The notes under the pieces are model-generated. The model was not told where the DNA came from. It saw only the letters and a list, made by a program, of their open reading frames with translations, and did not search any database. From assembly GCA_014523625.1 (NCBI GenBank), contig JAATVP010000177.1, positions 1 through 15,985 of the forward strand: DNA of 15,985 nt, read 5' to 3'. This document shows, piece after piece, positions 1-7,961 of this stretch (position 1 is the first letter of the stretch; the number at the start of each line of letters is the position of its first letter). This DNA is from Nitrososphaerales archaeon TH5896 (GTDB lineage Archaea; Thermoproteota; Nitrososphaeria; Nitrososphaerales; Nitrososphaeraceae). Made by a program: the position numbers and the translations under genes.

Positions 1-1074
1 GCATTTGTATCTCAAGAGATAAGCAAAAACAAAGAGTTAATTTACGATTATACCTCAAAGTGGAACAACGTAGCCATAGTATGCGACGGAACAAGGGTTC
101 TTGGCCTTGGAAACATTGGTCCAGAAGGAGCACTCCCTGTCATGGAAGGAAAATCTGTTCTGTTCAAAGTCCTAGGTAATATTAATGCAATTCCATTATG
201 TATTGCTACACAGGATAAGGAAGAAATAGTCAAGTTTGTCAAGGCGATTGAACCATGTTTTGGAGCAATAAATATTGAAGATATAGAATCACCCAAAGTT
301 TTTGGTATAATGAAAAGGCTCAGAGAGGAGCTCTCAATACCGGTATTTCACGATGATCAGCATGGAACAGCTGTAATCACATTAGCTGCATTAATTAATT
401 CTCTAAAAATAGTAAATAAAAAAATAGACAATATAAAAGTAATAGTTGCTGGAGCGGGCTCTGCCGGCTATGGAATTTTCAAGATTCTAAAAGAGGCAGG
501 TTGCGAAGATATTATAGTAACGGATAGCAAAGGAGCAATATACGAGGGAAGGAAAGATCTCCTTGTATCTGCTGTTGATTCTCAAAACTTAGACAAGTTA
601 GAAATAGCAAGAAATAGCAATTCCGATCACTTGCAAGGAAGTCTAGAAGAAGTAATTAGAAAAGCCGATGTTTTCATAGGGGTCTCTGGCAAAGCTGGAC
701 TAGTAACTGAGGCTATGGTTCAGTCAATGAGCCATAACGCGATAGTGTTTCCCCTTAGCAACCCGGACCCTGAAATCATTCCGGCAGATGCTGTTAAAGG
801 AGGTGCAAGAATAGTAGGGACTGGGCGTTCTGACTATCCAAATCAAGTAAATAATGCTGTAGTATTCCCATCAGTTCTTAGAGCTTTGTTAGACACTAGA
901 GTAAAAGAATTAGATGAAAAAATGCTCGTCGCAGCATCATATGCTATTGCTTCACTAGTTGAAAAGATTCACTTAAAAGAGGATTATATAATTCCCAAAG
1001 TAAATGACCCAAGAATTCTTCCAGTGGTTACACAGACCTTAAAAGAAGCTATCGAGAGTATGCAACTAAAATAA
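1..1074 (+). CDS. NAD(P)-dependent malic enzyme, 5' end outside window
   Basis: Oxidative decarboxylation of malate to pyruvate and CO2 with reduction of NAD(P), in the cytoplasm. The frame is open from base 1 to a TAA at 1072-1074, giving 357 visible residues; roughly the first 80 residues of a typical prokaryotic malic enzyme lie upstream. Visible family motifs are the active-site block VCDGTRVLGLGNIGPEGALP (window residues 28-47), the metal and substrate motif FHDDQHGTAVI, a Rossmann GAGSAG dinucleotide loop, and PLSNP near the C-terminus. A Met at 142 lies inside the active-site block and is not the start. No promoter is visible because the start is missing. A T-rich stretch follows about 60 nt after the stop. 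NAD versus NADP preference cannot be read safely. The link to poxB downstream (pyruvate supply) is inference, as the 243 nt gap and a separate TATA box argue against one operon. Confidence 0.95.
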   Translation, partial: AFVSQEISKNKELIYDYTSKWNNVAIVCDGTRVLGLGNIGPEGALPVMEGKSVLFKVLGNINAIPLCIATQDKEEIVKFVKAIEPCFGAINIEDIESPKVFGIMKRLREELSIPVFHDDQHGTAVITLAALINSLKIVNKKIDNIKVIVAGAGSAGYGIFKILKEAGCEDIIVTDSKGAIYEGRKDLLVSAVDSQNLDKLEIARNSNSDHLQGSLEEVIRKADVFIGVSGKAGLVTEAMVQSMSHNAIVFPLSNPDPEIIPADAVKGGARIVGTGRSDYPNQVNNAVVFPSVLRALLDTRVKELDEKMLVAASYAIASLVEKIHLKEDYIIPKVNDPRILPVVTQTLKEAIESMQLK

Positions 1075-1130
1075 GACATTAGCTACACCGAACAAAATTA
1101 CGCATACAGCTCAAGTTCGATTCATCTAAC

Positions 1131-1157
1131 GTATTTTGTCCATTGTTGTATTTTTTC
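1131..1157 (+). terminator. U-rich terminator-like tract after malic enzyme
   Basis: T-rich run ending in six consecutive Ts (1151-1156), about 60-80 nt past the malic enzyme stop. Archaeal termination commonly uses U-rich tracts without a required hairpin. The assignment is by position and composition only. Confidence 0.35.
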
Positions 1158-1267
1158 AGGAGACAGACTGCTTAGTATTATTCTATGAAATTATGATTGG
1201 CCGAGTTCTCCTTTGATTATGTTCACATAATTTCGAATCGAACTTGAAGGCAAAAAGAGGGGAGATC

Positions 1268-1277
1268 TTTATCTATA
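1268..1277 (+). promoter_or_regulatory. TATA box for poxB
   Basis: The sequence tttatctata is preceded by the purine-rich aaaagaggggaga, which could serve as BRE. Archaeal spacing would place transcription start near 1295-1299, about 20 nt before the TTG start at 1318. No Shine-Dalgarno match lies in that leader. Confidence 0.5.
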
Positions 1278-1317
1278 CCTTGGGGCGATCATGGCATAAG
1301 AGAGTGAATCAGAATCC

Positions 1318-3057
1318 TTGGCAAAAAGAGTAGCGGATATAATAGTCGACTCGCTAATAGCGTCTGGAGTTAGGAGGATATATGGTGTATCTGGAGATTC
1401 TTTAAATGGGATTACAGATGCTGTCAGAAATCGAGGCAAAGATAAAATCTCATGGATTCATGTTCGCCATGAGGAAACAGCTGCTTTCGCAGCCGGAGCC
1501 GAGGCTCATCTCACTCGAGAGCTGGCTGTATGTGCGGGCAGCTGCGGACCAGGGAATACGCATTTGATAAATGGACTTTATGATTGTTATCGAAACAGAG
1601 TTCCTGTTTTGGCAATTGCTGCTCATATACCAAGCAGTGAAATTGGAAGCTCATACTTTCAAGAAACACATCCGGAACTTTTGTTCAAAGAGTGTAGTCA
1701 CTATTGCGAGCTTGCCTCACATGCGGACCAAATACCGCGCATTCTTGATATTGCTATGAGGACAGCCTTGTCACTCTCCGGAGTTTCTATCATTGTTCTT
1801 CCGGGCGATATTGCACTGCAAGAGGCTAAATCTGCTAGGCCTATCACACGAATAAAACATTTCGAGGTAGTAGTTTGTCCCGGCCCGCAAGAAATTGCGG
1901 TGCTTGCAGATGTTCTCAATTCGGCGGAAAAGGTGACCATCCTAGGCGGTGCGGGTTGTGGTGGGGCACATTCGGAACTGATCGAGGTTGCAGGCATTCT
2001 GCAGGCTCCAATAGTCCATGCCATGAGAGGAAAGGAGTTCATAGAATATGAAAACCCATTTGATGTGGGAATGACAGGATTACTCGGATTTTCTTCAGGA
2101 TACTACGCCATTATGAATTCTGACCTGCTGCTCATGCTTGGCACAGACTTTCCGTATCAGCAATTCTATCCTCCTCATGCATACATTGTTCAGGTAGACA
2201 TTCGAGGCGAACAGATAGGTAGGCGTACAAAAGTAGATTTGGGATTAGTCGGAAATGTCCGTGAGACGCTAATAGCATTGATGCCATTGCTTAAGCGGAG
2301 AGAACCAGACAAAGGTGATCGTCATTTGAAGAAATCCCTTGACCACTACAGAAAGGCGCGGAAGAGCTTGGACGCGCATTCGATCGGCAAGAGAGGGCAG
2401 ACGCCAATACACCCTCAGTACGTGGCAAAGTTAATTGACGAGCTGGCATCACCTGAGGCGATATTTACCTGTGATGTTGGTACCCCTACAATTTGGGCTG
2501 CGCGTTATTTACACATGAATGGTAAGCGTAGGCTGCTAGGATCCTTTTCGCATGGCTCGATGGCAAATGCTCTGCCACAAGCAATTGGAGCACAGGAAAC
2601 ATTTCCAGATCGTCAGGTGATTTGCCTCTCTGGAGACGGCGGGTTCTCTATGCTCATGGGGGACTTTATCTCATTAAAGCAATTGAAGATGCCTATCAAA
2701 GTAGTTGTCTTTAATAACAGCTCTCTGAGTTTTGTAGAACTTGAAATGAAGGCAGCCGGATTCCTCTCTCATGCAACTGATTTGACAGAAACTGATTTCT
2801 CAAAGCTGGCTGAAGCTATTGGAATCTTGGGGCTTCGAGCTGAAAGACCGGAGCAGGTAAAGGCCTTGCTAAGTCAGGCTTTAGAGCACGAAGGTCCAGC
2901 CTTGGTTGATGTAATTGTGAACAGACAAGAGTTGGCGATGCCGCCAACGATTACTCTGGAACAGATCAAGGGTTTCACACTCTATATGGTAAAGGCGGTA
3001 CTGAATGGCAAAGGAGATGAAGTAGTTGACCTGGCGAAAACAAACCTGTTCGCGTAG
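1318..3057 (+). CDS. poxB: Pyruvate oxidase, thiamine- and FAD-dependent (PoxB-like)
   Basis: Oxidises pyruvate to acetate and CO2; in the E. coli family member electrons pass from FAD to membrane quinone. The 579 residues align end to end with E. coli PoxB (572) as I recall it: N-terminal thiamine domain with the catalytic Glu of RHEE (52), block AVCAGSCGPGN (70-80), central FAD-type domain, C-terminal thiamine domain with GDGGFSMLMGDF (439-450) and NN (466-467). The tail KGFTLYMVKAVLNGKGDEVV (551-570) and the remaining residues match the amphipathic C-terminal peptide that E. coli PoxB uses for lipid binding and activation, so peripheral membrane association is likely. The start is TTG; an in-frame ATG at 1291 is cut off by TAA two codons later. 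Acetolactate synthase is less likely because of the tail and the overall match. Its bacterial character suggests ancient or recent transfer (inference). Confidence 0.95.
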   Translation: MAKRVADIIVDSLIASGVRRIYGVSGDSLNGITDAVRNRGKDKISWIHVRHEETAAFAAGAEAHLTRELAVCAGSCGPGNTHLINGLYDCYRNRVPVLAIAAHIPSSEIGSSYFQETHPELLFKECSHYCELASHADQIPRILDIAMRTALSLSGVSIIVLPGDIALQEAKSARPITRIKHFEVVVCPGPQEIAVLADVLNSAEKVTILGGAGCGGAHSELIEVAGILQAPIVHAMRGKEFIEYENPFDVGMTGLLGFSSGYYAIMNSDLLLMLGTDFPYQQFYPPHAYIVQVDIRGEQIGRRTKVDLGLVGNVRETLIALMPLLKRREPDKGDRHLKKSLDHYRKARKSLDAHSIGKRGQTPIHPQYVAKLIDELASPEAIFTCDVGTPTIWAARYLHMNGKRRLLGSFSHGSMANALPQAIGAQETFPDRQVICLSGDGGFSMLMGDFISLKQLKMPIKVVVFNNSSLSFVELEMKAAGFLSHATDLTETDFSKLAEAIGILGLRAERPEQVKALLSQALEHEGPALVDVIVNRQELAMPPTITLEQIKGFTLYMVKAVLNGKGDEVVDLAKTNLFA

Positions 3058-3240
3058 TATTAACTTTATTCTTTCCTGTTCAATCATTATGCCTACGACT
3101 ATATTGATAACTGTTTAGTGACATTATCTACTATTTGTAGTATCCTGCTCCCAGAGCCAGTATTGACATTGGAAACGAGTAATGTGGTGGACTGATTTCT
3201 AAAACAACTTGTCTTTCTTTAATGGAGTATTTATCCGATT

Positions 3241-3300
3241 CTTTGTTTTTGCCCTACCTTCATTTTTTTTATTTTCTTGCTCTACTTTTACGTTTACTTA
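3241..3300 (+). terminator. U-rich terminator for poxB
   Basis: Strongly T-rich stretch with an eight-T run at 3263-3270 and further T clusters to about 3300, located 180-240 nt after the poxB stop and before the convergent aldehyde dehydrogenase. This fits archaeal U-tract termination on the plus strand. The rest of 3058-3340 shows no gene. Confidence 0.45.
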
Positions 3301-3340
3301 CTTGTCCTTCGAGTAGCTGTTAATCTCCCACGCGTCTTCT

Positions 3341-4770
3341 CTACTCCACATGATGGTCATAAATCAATTGGTCGTAGAATCTAACAGATTTTATGTTTAC
3401 AAATTCAAGCATCCCATATCTGGATAGTTCTCGACCAAATCCACTATTCTTGATACCACCGAATGGAACCCTGGGATCAGAAACTACCATACTGTTAACA
3501 GTAACTAATCCTGATTCTACTGTTTCTGATAATCTTTCAGCCTTCTCTAGATCTTGAGTCCATATGCTTGCTCCAAGACCAAATTTAGAATCATTGGCAA
3601 TCCTCATAGCTTCCTCTTCATTTTCCACTGTAATGACAGGTGCGATAGGACCAAATACTTCTTCTTGTGCTATCTCCATCCCAGGAAGTACATTCTTAAA
3701 AATAGTTGGGCGGAAAAAATATCCAATGTTATTAGCTCGTTCTCCACCTGTAAGTAGCTCAGCTCCTGATTTAATAGTTCTATCAACGATTCCCTCCATA
3801 TTTTCAAGACTCTTGGCATTAACAACTGGTCCTAGATCAGTATCGTCAGAAAGTGGGTCTCCTACTTTTAGTTTTTCTGTCTTTTGAACGAATTTTTCAG
3901 TGAATTCGTTTGCAATCTCTTTGACTACGATAAATCGCTTCGACGCTATACAGCTTTGCCCACAATTAATAAAACGCCCTTTTACCGCCCCTGTAGATGC
4001 TTTTTCAATATCAGCATCTTCACATACAATAAATGGATCACTTCCTCCTAATTCAAGAACTGTCTTTTTTAACTGTGAAGTTGCCCTTTGGGCTACCCTA
4101 GCTCCAACTGGGACACTTCCGGTAAACGTGACTGCGTTAATGCCGTTGGAATCTATAAGTGTCTCGGCAAACTGCCGTTGGAATCTCCAATGGCAGTTTG
4201 AAAAACGCCCTCTGGTACTCCAGCCCTATCAAACATCTTTTCGATTTCAATTCCACACTGCATCGTGGCACTCGCTGGTTTCAATATGATTACATTACCG
4301 ACCATTAATGATGGAGCTGCAAATCTTAAAGACTGCCAGTAGGGAAAATTCCACGGCATTATGCTACCTACAACGCCAAGTGGCTGAAATGTTATGGTAC
4401 TCTTCCTTGCCTCTGTATTAACAACTTCGCTAGTTGAAAATATTTTTCCATGATCTGCATAATATTCTATTGTCCAGGCACATTTCTCTACTTCTGATCT
4501 AGCTTCCTTTATCGCCTTCCCCATCTCTTGTGTAGCAGTTTTGGCCAGATTGTCTTTGTTCTTCCTAAGTTCCTTCGCAAACGAATAGAGATACTCTGCT
4601 CTCCTATCAATATTGTTCTTCCATTCTAGGAATGTCTGCCTTGCTTGTTTTACTAAACTAATTAGTAGTTCCTTAGTAAATATTTCATATTCATTCAGGA
4701 CCTGTTCGGTTGCAGGATTTATTGTCTTTAAATGTCTTGCCGTTGCTGCTGTTGAAGATGCCCCTGTCAT
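3341..4770 (-). pseudogene. Aldehyde dehydrogenase (succinate-semialdehyde type), frameshifted
   Basis: NAD(P)-dependent oxidation of an aldehyde to its acid. The reading frame is split: residues 1-197 (4770 to about 4180) run normally through MPWNFP with oxyanion Asn141 and LKPAS with Lys164, then leave frame and stop at 4153-4155; the remainder continues in another frame from about 4168 to the stop at 3341. The second part holds the general-base Glu in ELGGSDPF and the nucleophile Cys in NCGQSCIASKRF (codon 3950-3952), so all catalytic residues survive. Removing 5 nt restores one 474-codon frame, a normal family length. The insertion lies in a 14 nt direct repeat (4141-4154 and 4173-4186). 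Sequence style is nearest to the Sad/YneI and GabD semialdehyde dehydrogenases; substrate is uncertain. The ATG overlaps the preceding gene's TGA as ATGA. A sequencing or assembly error is the alternative to a true pseudogene. Confidence 0.9.
4141..4186. repeat. 14 nt direct repeat at the aldehyde dehydrogenase break
   Basis: The 14-mer tgccgttggaatct occurs at 4141-4154 and again at 4173-4186, an offset of 32 nt that is not a multiple of three. On the coding strand both copies read agattccaacggca. The upstream (coding-sense) copy, 4173-4186, contains the extra bases that shift the frame. Confidence 0.95.
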
Positions 4771-5822
4771 GGATTTATTACACCTCTCCCAACAATTTTG
4801 CCATCTTTTAACATCTGCAGAGCTTCTCCAGCTTGATCTAGTTTGAATCTATTTGAAACTACTGGTTTTACTACACCTCGTTTGGCTAACGATACAAGTT
4901 CTATCAAATCCTGAAGGCTCCCAGTATATGATCCGATGATCTTGTATGCTCTTGTAGGTATACTAACTAAACTAAATCTTAATTCTCCTCCAAAAAGGCC
5001 TACAAGCACCAGCTTTGCCCTTCTTCTGAGAATTTGCATATAATCTTCCACTGATTTTGTTGAGTTAACAAAGTCAATTACTGCATCTACACCGAGTTTA
5101 TCGGTCAGCTCCATTACCACTTTAATATAATCCTCATTCTTTAAATTCACAACGGTATCTGCGCCTTCCTTCTTTGCAACTTGTAATTTTTTATCATCTA
5201 TGTCCATAGCGATTATCCGAGCAGCAGTAACTGCTCTTACTAATTGTATAGCCATTAAGCCCAACCCACCTGTCCCAACAATCACAACATTATCATCTGG
5301 TTTCAGATTAGCATTTTTTACTGCACCATACGCCGTAAGTCCAGCACACGGTAATGGTGCACTTATATCCGTGTCCATATCGTCTCCTATTTTCACAAGA
5401 TACTTGTAGTCTGGTACCATTACGTATTCTGCATATCCTCCGTCATTGTAGATACCCAATGATCTGGGTTTGTCACACAGATTCTCTTCTCCAATCCTAC
5501 AAGCAGGACACATTCCCTCCCCTATCCAGGGATAAACGAGAACTTTTTCATTTTTACCAAATCCTTTCACTTGTTCTCCTAAACTATCTACTATACCTGC
5601 AATTTCATGTCCCGGCGTAAGAGGATATTTTACACCCCTATCTGTAGTTTTTAAGGGTTGCCCACCTATACCTTCATAATAACCCTCCCACACGTGGACA
5701 TCGCTATGACATACACCTTCCGATTGAACTTTAATTAGAATCTGTGAACCTTTTGGCTTTGGGGTCTGGAGTTCCTGGATTTGTAGAGGTTCATTTACGT
5801 TAACTATTCTTGCAGCTCTCAT
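4767..5822 (-). CDS. Zinc-dependent NAD alcohol dehydrogenase, Sulfolobus type
   Basis: Medium-chain dehydrogenase/reductase that interconverts alcohols and aldehydes or ketones with NAD(H); cytoplasmic. The 351 residues closely match Sulfolobus alcohol dehydrogenase (347 aa) from memory, beginning with MRAARIVNVNEPL and including VCHSDVH. Catalytic zinc ligands are Cys38, His72 (with Glu73 following) and Cys159. The structural zinc site is Glu102, Cys105, Cys108 and Cys116, with Glu in place of the usual first Cys, as in the Sulfolobus enzyme. The coenzyme loop is GTGGLG (183-188). It is transcribed leftward and its TGA overlaps the ATG of the aldehyde dehydrogenase, implying translational coupling and a two-step alcohol-to-acid pathway. 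A weak TATA-like gtaaatag lies about 28 nt upstream. The physiological substrate is unknown. Confidence 0.95.
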   Translation of the reverse strand: MRAARIVNVNEPLQIQELQTPKPKGSQILIKVQSEGVCHSDVHVWEGYYEGIGGQPLKTTDRGVKYPLTPGHEIAGIVDSLGEQVKGFGKNEKVLVYPWIGEGMCPACRIGEENLCDKPRSLGIYNDGGYAEYVMVPDYKYLVKIGDDMDTDISAPLPCAGLTAYGAVKNANLKPDDNVVIVGTGGLGLMAIQLVRAVTAARIIAMDIDDKKLQVAKKEGADTVVNLKNEDYIKVVMELTDKLGVDAVIDFVNSTKSVEDYMQILRRRAKLVLVGLFGGELRFSLVSIPTRAYKIIGSYTGSLQDLIELVSLAKRGVVKPVVSNRFKLDQAGEALQMLKDGKIVGRGVINP

Positions 5823-6663
5823 ATGATATTCGTTTAGGGAGATCTGCTATTTACGTGATTAGGCTTGAATTCACATTTAACCGAACCTTCATTTACTACT
5901 AAAGAAGTTGGTAGGAATACAGATACGGACTTGAGTATAGTACATATCGTTTTGTTGTTAAAATGCATGGAGATATTAACGTCACACTTCAAATTTGTAG
6001 GTTCAAATTTTATCAATATTTGGTAGTCTATATAGAAATATGATTTAGACTTTTTACATTTGACGAAATGACGATCTTGCACAGGAATAATCACGTCATT
6101 ACTGCCGAGATTACCTGACAGTTAAGGAATCACAAGAAAGAGAATCATGAAGGGATGAGGGGTAAAGAAAATGGCCTGATTTGGAGTAATGGAATGCCTC
6201 CTCCTCGAATGTATATGTGTATAACAATCAATCTTTTATTTTATGAAATTCGTCTAAATAGTAATAGGCATATTTCCAGCCTTAAAATTCGGAAAATGAT
6301 CTTGTCGTTGATCATCATTGCGAGTAAATTTAAAAGACGTTATTTGTACCCGGATGTGATATTCTATCCTGTAATTTTAGTTGAAATTTACATGGTCTTT
6401 CAACAGTAGTAGTAGATATAATCAATTCACCTTATACGATTTTTGTTTACTAGCAATAATACTAACTAGTATCGACAGAGATCACCTGACCTTTTCACGC
6501 TTTGATTATTATACTGCTACCTTCAACCTCTATCTCATTGATCTATTGATCCTGTGTCTTAATATCCCAGATTACCAAATATCCTAATCCTGTCTGGCAT
6601 TCTGGATATAACAAAAGCGCTTTTCATACAAAGAGGTTTATTATTTTTAGAATTCGTTTGCTA
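5823..6663. other. Long spacer without a convincing gene
   Basis: Between the alcohol dehydrogenase and ferritin-like genes. Open frames exist at 5834-6094 (-, 86 codons), 6155-6409 (+) and 6381-6587 (+), but none has a recognisable motif, a good promoter or protein-like composition. The first is the least unlikely: it ends 11 nt before the alcohol dehydrogenase start and alternates polar and hydrophobic residues. A 12 bp palindrome aaaagcgctttt at 6613-6624 lies 40-50 nt past the ferritin-like stop and may form a weak hairpin in that transcript's 3' end. Confidence 0.5.
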
Positions 6664-7125
6664 TCATCGTAACCCGAGAGCGTCTTTCAGATCTATTTCG
6701 TGGTCCTGCTCCTGCCTGATAATATCCCTTAACGCTTCAGAGAGAGCATATTCACCTGAGCTTTCAGCCTGCCTTATTCTCTCCCTATAATTCTTAATAG
6801 TCTCTTGCTCCTGTCGCAGGTCGATTTCGAGCATCTTCTTTGAATCTTGGGAATACTCGGCGTTCTTAACTTCAACGGTTGGGTCTCCTCCTAAATAATC
6901 GATCTGCCTAGCTACCTCCAGAGCATGCGCAAGTTCCTGAGATGCATGCTCTTTCAACTGCTCTGCAATATCTCCATACTCTGCTCCCTTCAACGTGGAA
7001 CTGAATACGACATACTGAATAATTGCTTTATACTCTCTTGCCAGATCTTCGTTCAACCCTTTGATAATCTCATTCTTGCTAGAAGTTGATGCTCCTTCAG
7101 CATCAGCACCAGAGCTATTAGACAT
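6664..7125 (-). CDS. Ferritin-like di-iron protein (bacterioferritin/Dps-like)
   Basis: Four-helix di-iron protein, probably for iron storage or for oxidation of iron coupled to peroxide removal. Of 153 residues, the first 18 or so are a Ser/Ala/Gly-rich flexible head. Then come four helices carrying a complete ligand set: Glu31 (helix A), Glu64-x2-His67 in QELAHALE (helix B), Glu107 region (helix C) and Glu139-x2-His142 in RQEQDHEIDL (helix D). Length and pattern suit the ferritin-like superfamily; nothing marks a specific bacterioferritin, since no clear haem-binding Met can be assigned. The start is supported by a TATA box centred 27 nt upstream, implying a leaderless mRNA. It stands alone. 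Confidence 0.88.
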   Translation of the reverse strand: MSNSSGADAEGASTSSKNEIIKGLNEDLAREYKAIIQYVVFSSTLKGAEYGDIAEQLKEHASQELAHALEVARQIDYLGGDPTVEVKNAEYSQDSKKMLEIDLRQEQETIKNYRERIRQAESSGEYALSEALRDIIRQEQDHEIDLKDALGLR

Positions 7126-7147
7126 GACTTTAATTCTGTGTCCATCA

Positions 7148-7155
7148 TTTTAAAG
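7148..7155 (-). promoter_or_regulatory. TATA box of the ferritin-like gene
   Basis: On the minus strand the sequence reads tttaaaat, centred about 27 nt before the ATG at 7125. This spacing puts transcription start at or next to the A of ATG. Confidence 0.5.
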
Positions 7156-7253
7156 TTATCTAAAGTAAATCTGATGATTTGTATATGGGGCGTTTAATAA
7201 AGTCGTCATCGAAACTAGGTTAGAGTATTGGTGTATTTGTACTAGATGAATAG

Positions 7254-7406
7254 ATCAGAATTCTAATTTCTAAATATGATGCTGATTACTATGTATTGAT
7301 AGTCGAAGCATGGACACCTAAGAATCTTGAAATTCAAGAACGTGTTGCAATGAACTGTCGGAATGGTAACGTCGCCAAGTTCCCTAGTCATGAGAGGACT
7401 CCTTAA
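7254..7406 (+). pseudogene. Possible gene remnant, EAW-containing hypothetical protein
   Basis: The plus frame from 7254 to a TAA at 7404-7406 has no usable start codon before its most protein-like part. It contains the phrases YDADYYVLIVEAWTPKN and AKFPSHERTP. The pattern of a beta strand followed by EAW and later a P-S-H-E turn is reminiscent of small conserved archaeal hypothetical proteins, which is a recollection of style and not a firm match. After the TAA no frame continues convincingly. It is best read as an internal fragment of a decayed gene. Confidence 0.3.
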
Positions 7407-7731
7407 CCTGCTGTTCCATGTCATCCAAAGCCTTAAACTTTCCACGGAAGTGACTCTAGTGTCGTTTGCATCAAAGTTCCTAATAGTCAATCATTCTAAC
7501 CAGATCTAAATATGACATACTTACTACGCTAAAGATAGAATTAATCGGCAGAATGTGAATTATTATTAGTAGTTGCAAAAGTAAATCAGGAACCTGGATG
7601 ATGTTAGCGCATCAGTTTTCCCACGATAGTTATTGTAACACTATTTACAACATTTATGACACTATATATTCTCCGCTTTATAAGTAGTAAACCTTATATA
7701 TATGATCCTAAAAATACAAGCCCAGTTTTAT

Positions 7732-7793
7732 AGTGATGGATTGTTAACAAAGTAGAGATTCAATCTGTATCATTTGACCACTATACCCTCACT
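7732..7793 (-). ncRNA. Candidate structured RNA, tRNA-like fold
   Basis: Nested inverted repeats: outer stem AGTGA (7732-7736) with TCACT (7789-7793), an inner hairpin GATTG (7739-7743) with CAATC (7761-7765), and a second GTAT (7767-7770) with ATAC (7783-7786). Read on the minus strand, the part gtatagtggtcaaatgatac resembles a tRNA D-arm and the outer stem an acceptor stem, but no T-arm is present. On the plus strand a TATA box lies 30-40 nt before it and a T-rich tract after it, so the strand is uncertain. Short stems such as these can arise by chance in AT-rich DNA. Confidence 0.22.
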
Positions 7794-7961
7794 GCTTATG
7801 ATATGGCCATTCTAAATAGAGGAACTTTACTTTTACAATCCTTTAATTGACCTTACCTTTCTGACTTCTCTTAAATGGAGCTCTCCTGAATAGGTAGTAC
7901 ACAAGATGAAATCTATGGAAGGGATTTCCCTTAACCTATCAGTGTCATCTTAAGTTTCGTG

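Larger units (their letters stand above)
7126..7961. other. Spacer with a gene remnant and a possible small RNA
   Basis: No intact gene is seen. The minus-strand frame 7263-7490 shows no motif and lies opposite a more protein-like plus-strand remnant at 7254-7406. Two TATA-like sequences (around 7676-7684 and 7693-7702) precede a segment with nested inverted repeats at 7732-7793, followed by T-rich DNA around 7826-7860. The segment between about 7410 and 7670 shows nothing I can name. Confidence 0.5.

Noticed and set aside
1111..1123. T-loop-like aagttcgattc suggesting a tRNA
   Set aside because: Flanking bases cannot form a T-stem or acceptor stem on either strand.
1701..2042. Minus-strand open frame inside poxB
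   Set aside because: Shadow of a strongly supported gene with full-length family similarity.
5834..6094. 86-codon minus-strand open frame upstream of the alcohol dehydrogenase
   Set aside because: No motif, no promoter at the expected distance, and such lengths occur by chance in AT-rich DNA; kept only as a remark in the spacer entry.
6155..6587. Two plus-strand open frames in the spacer
   Set aside because: Composition follows AT bias, no motif, no continuity and no promoter-start relationship.
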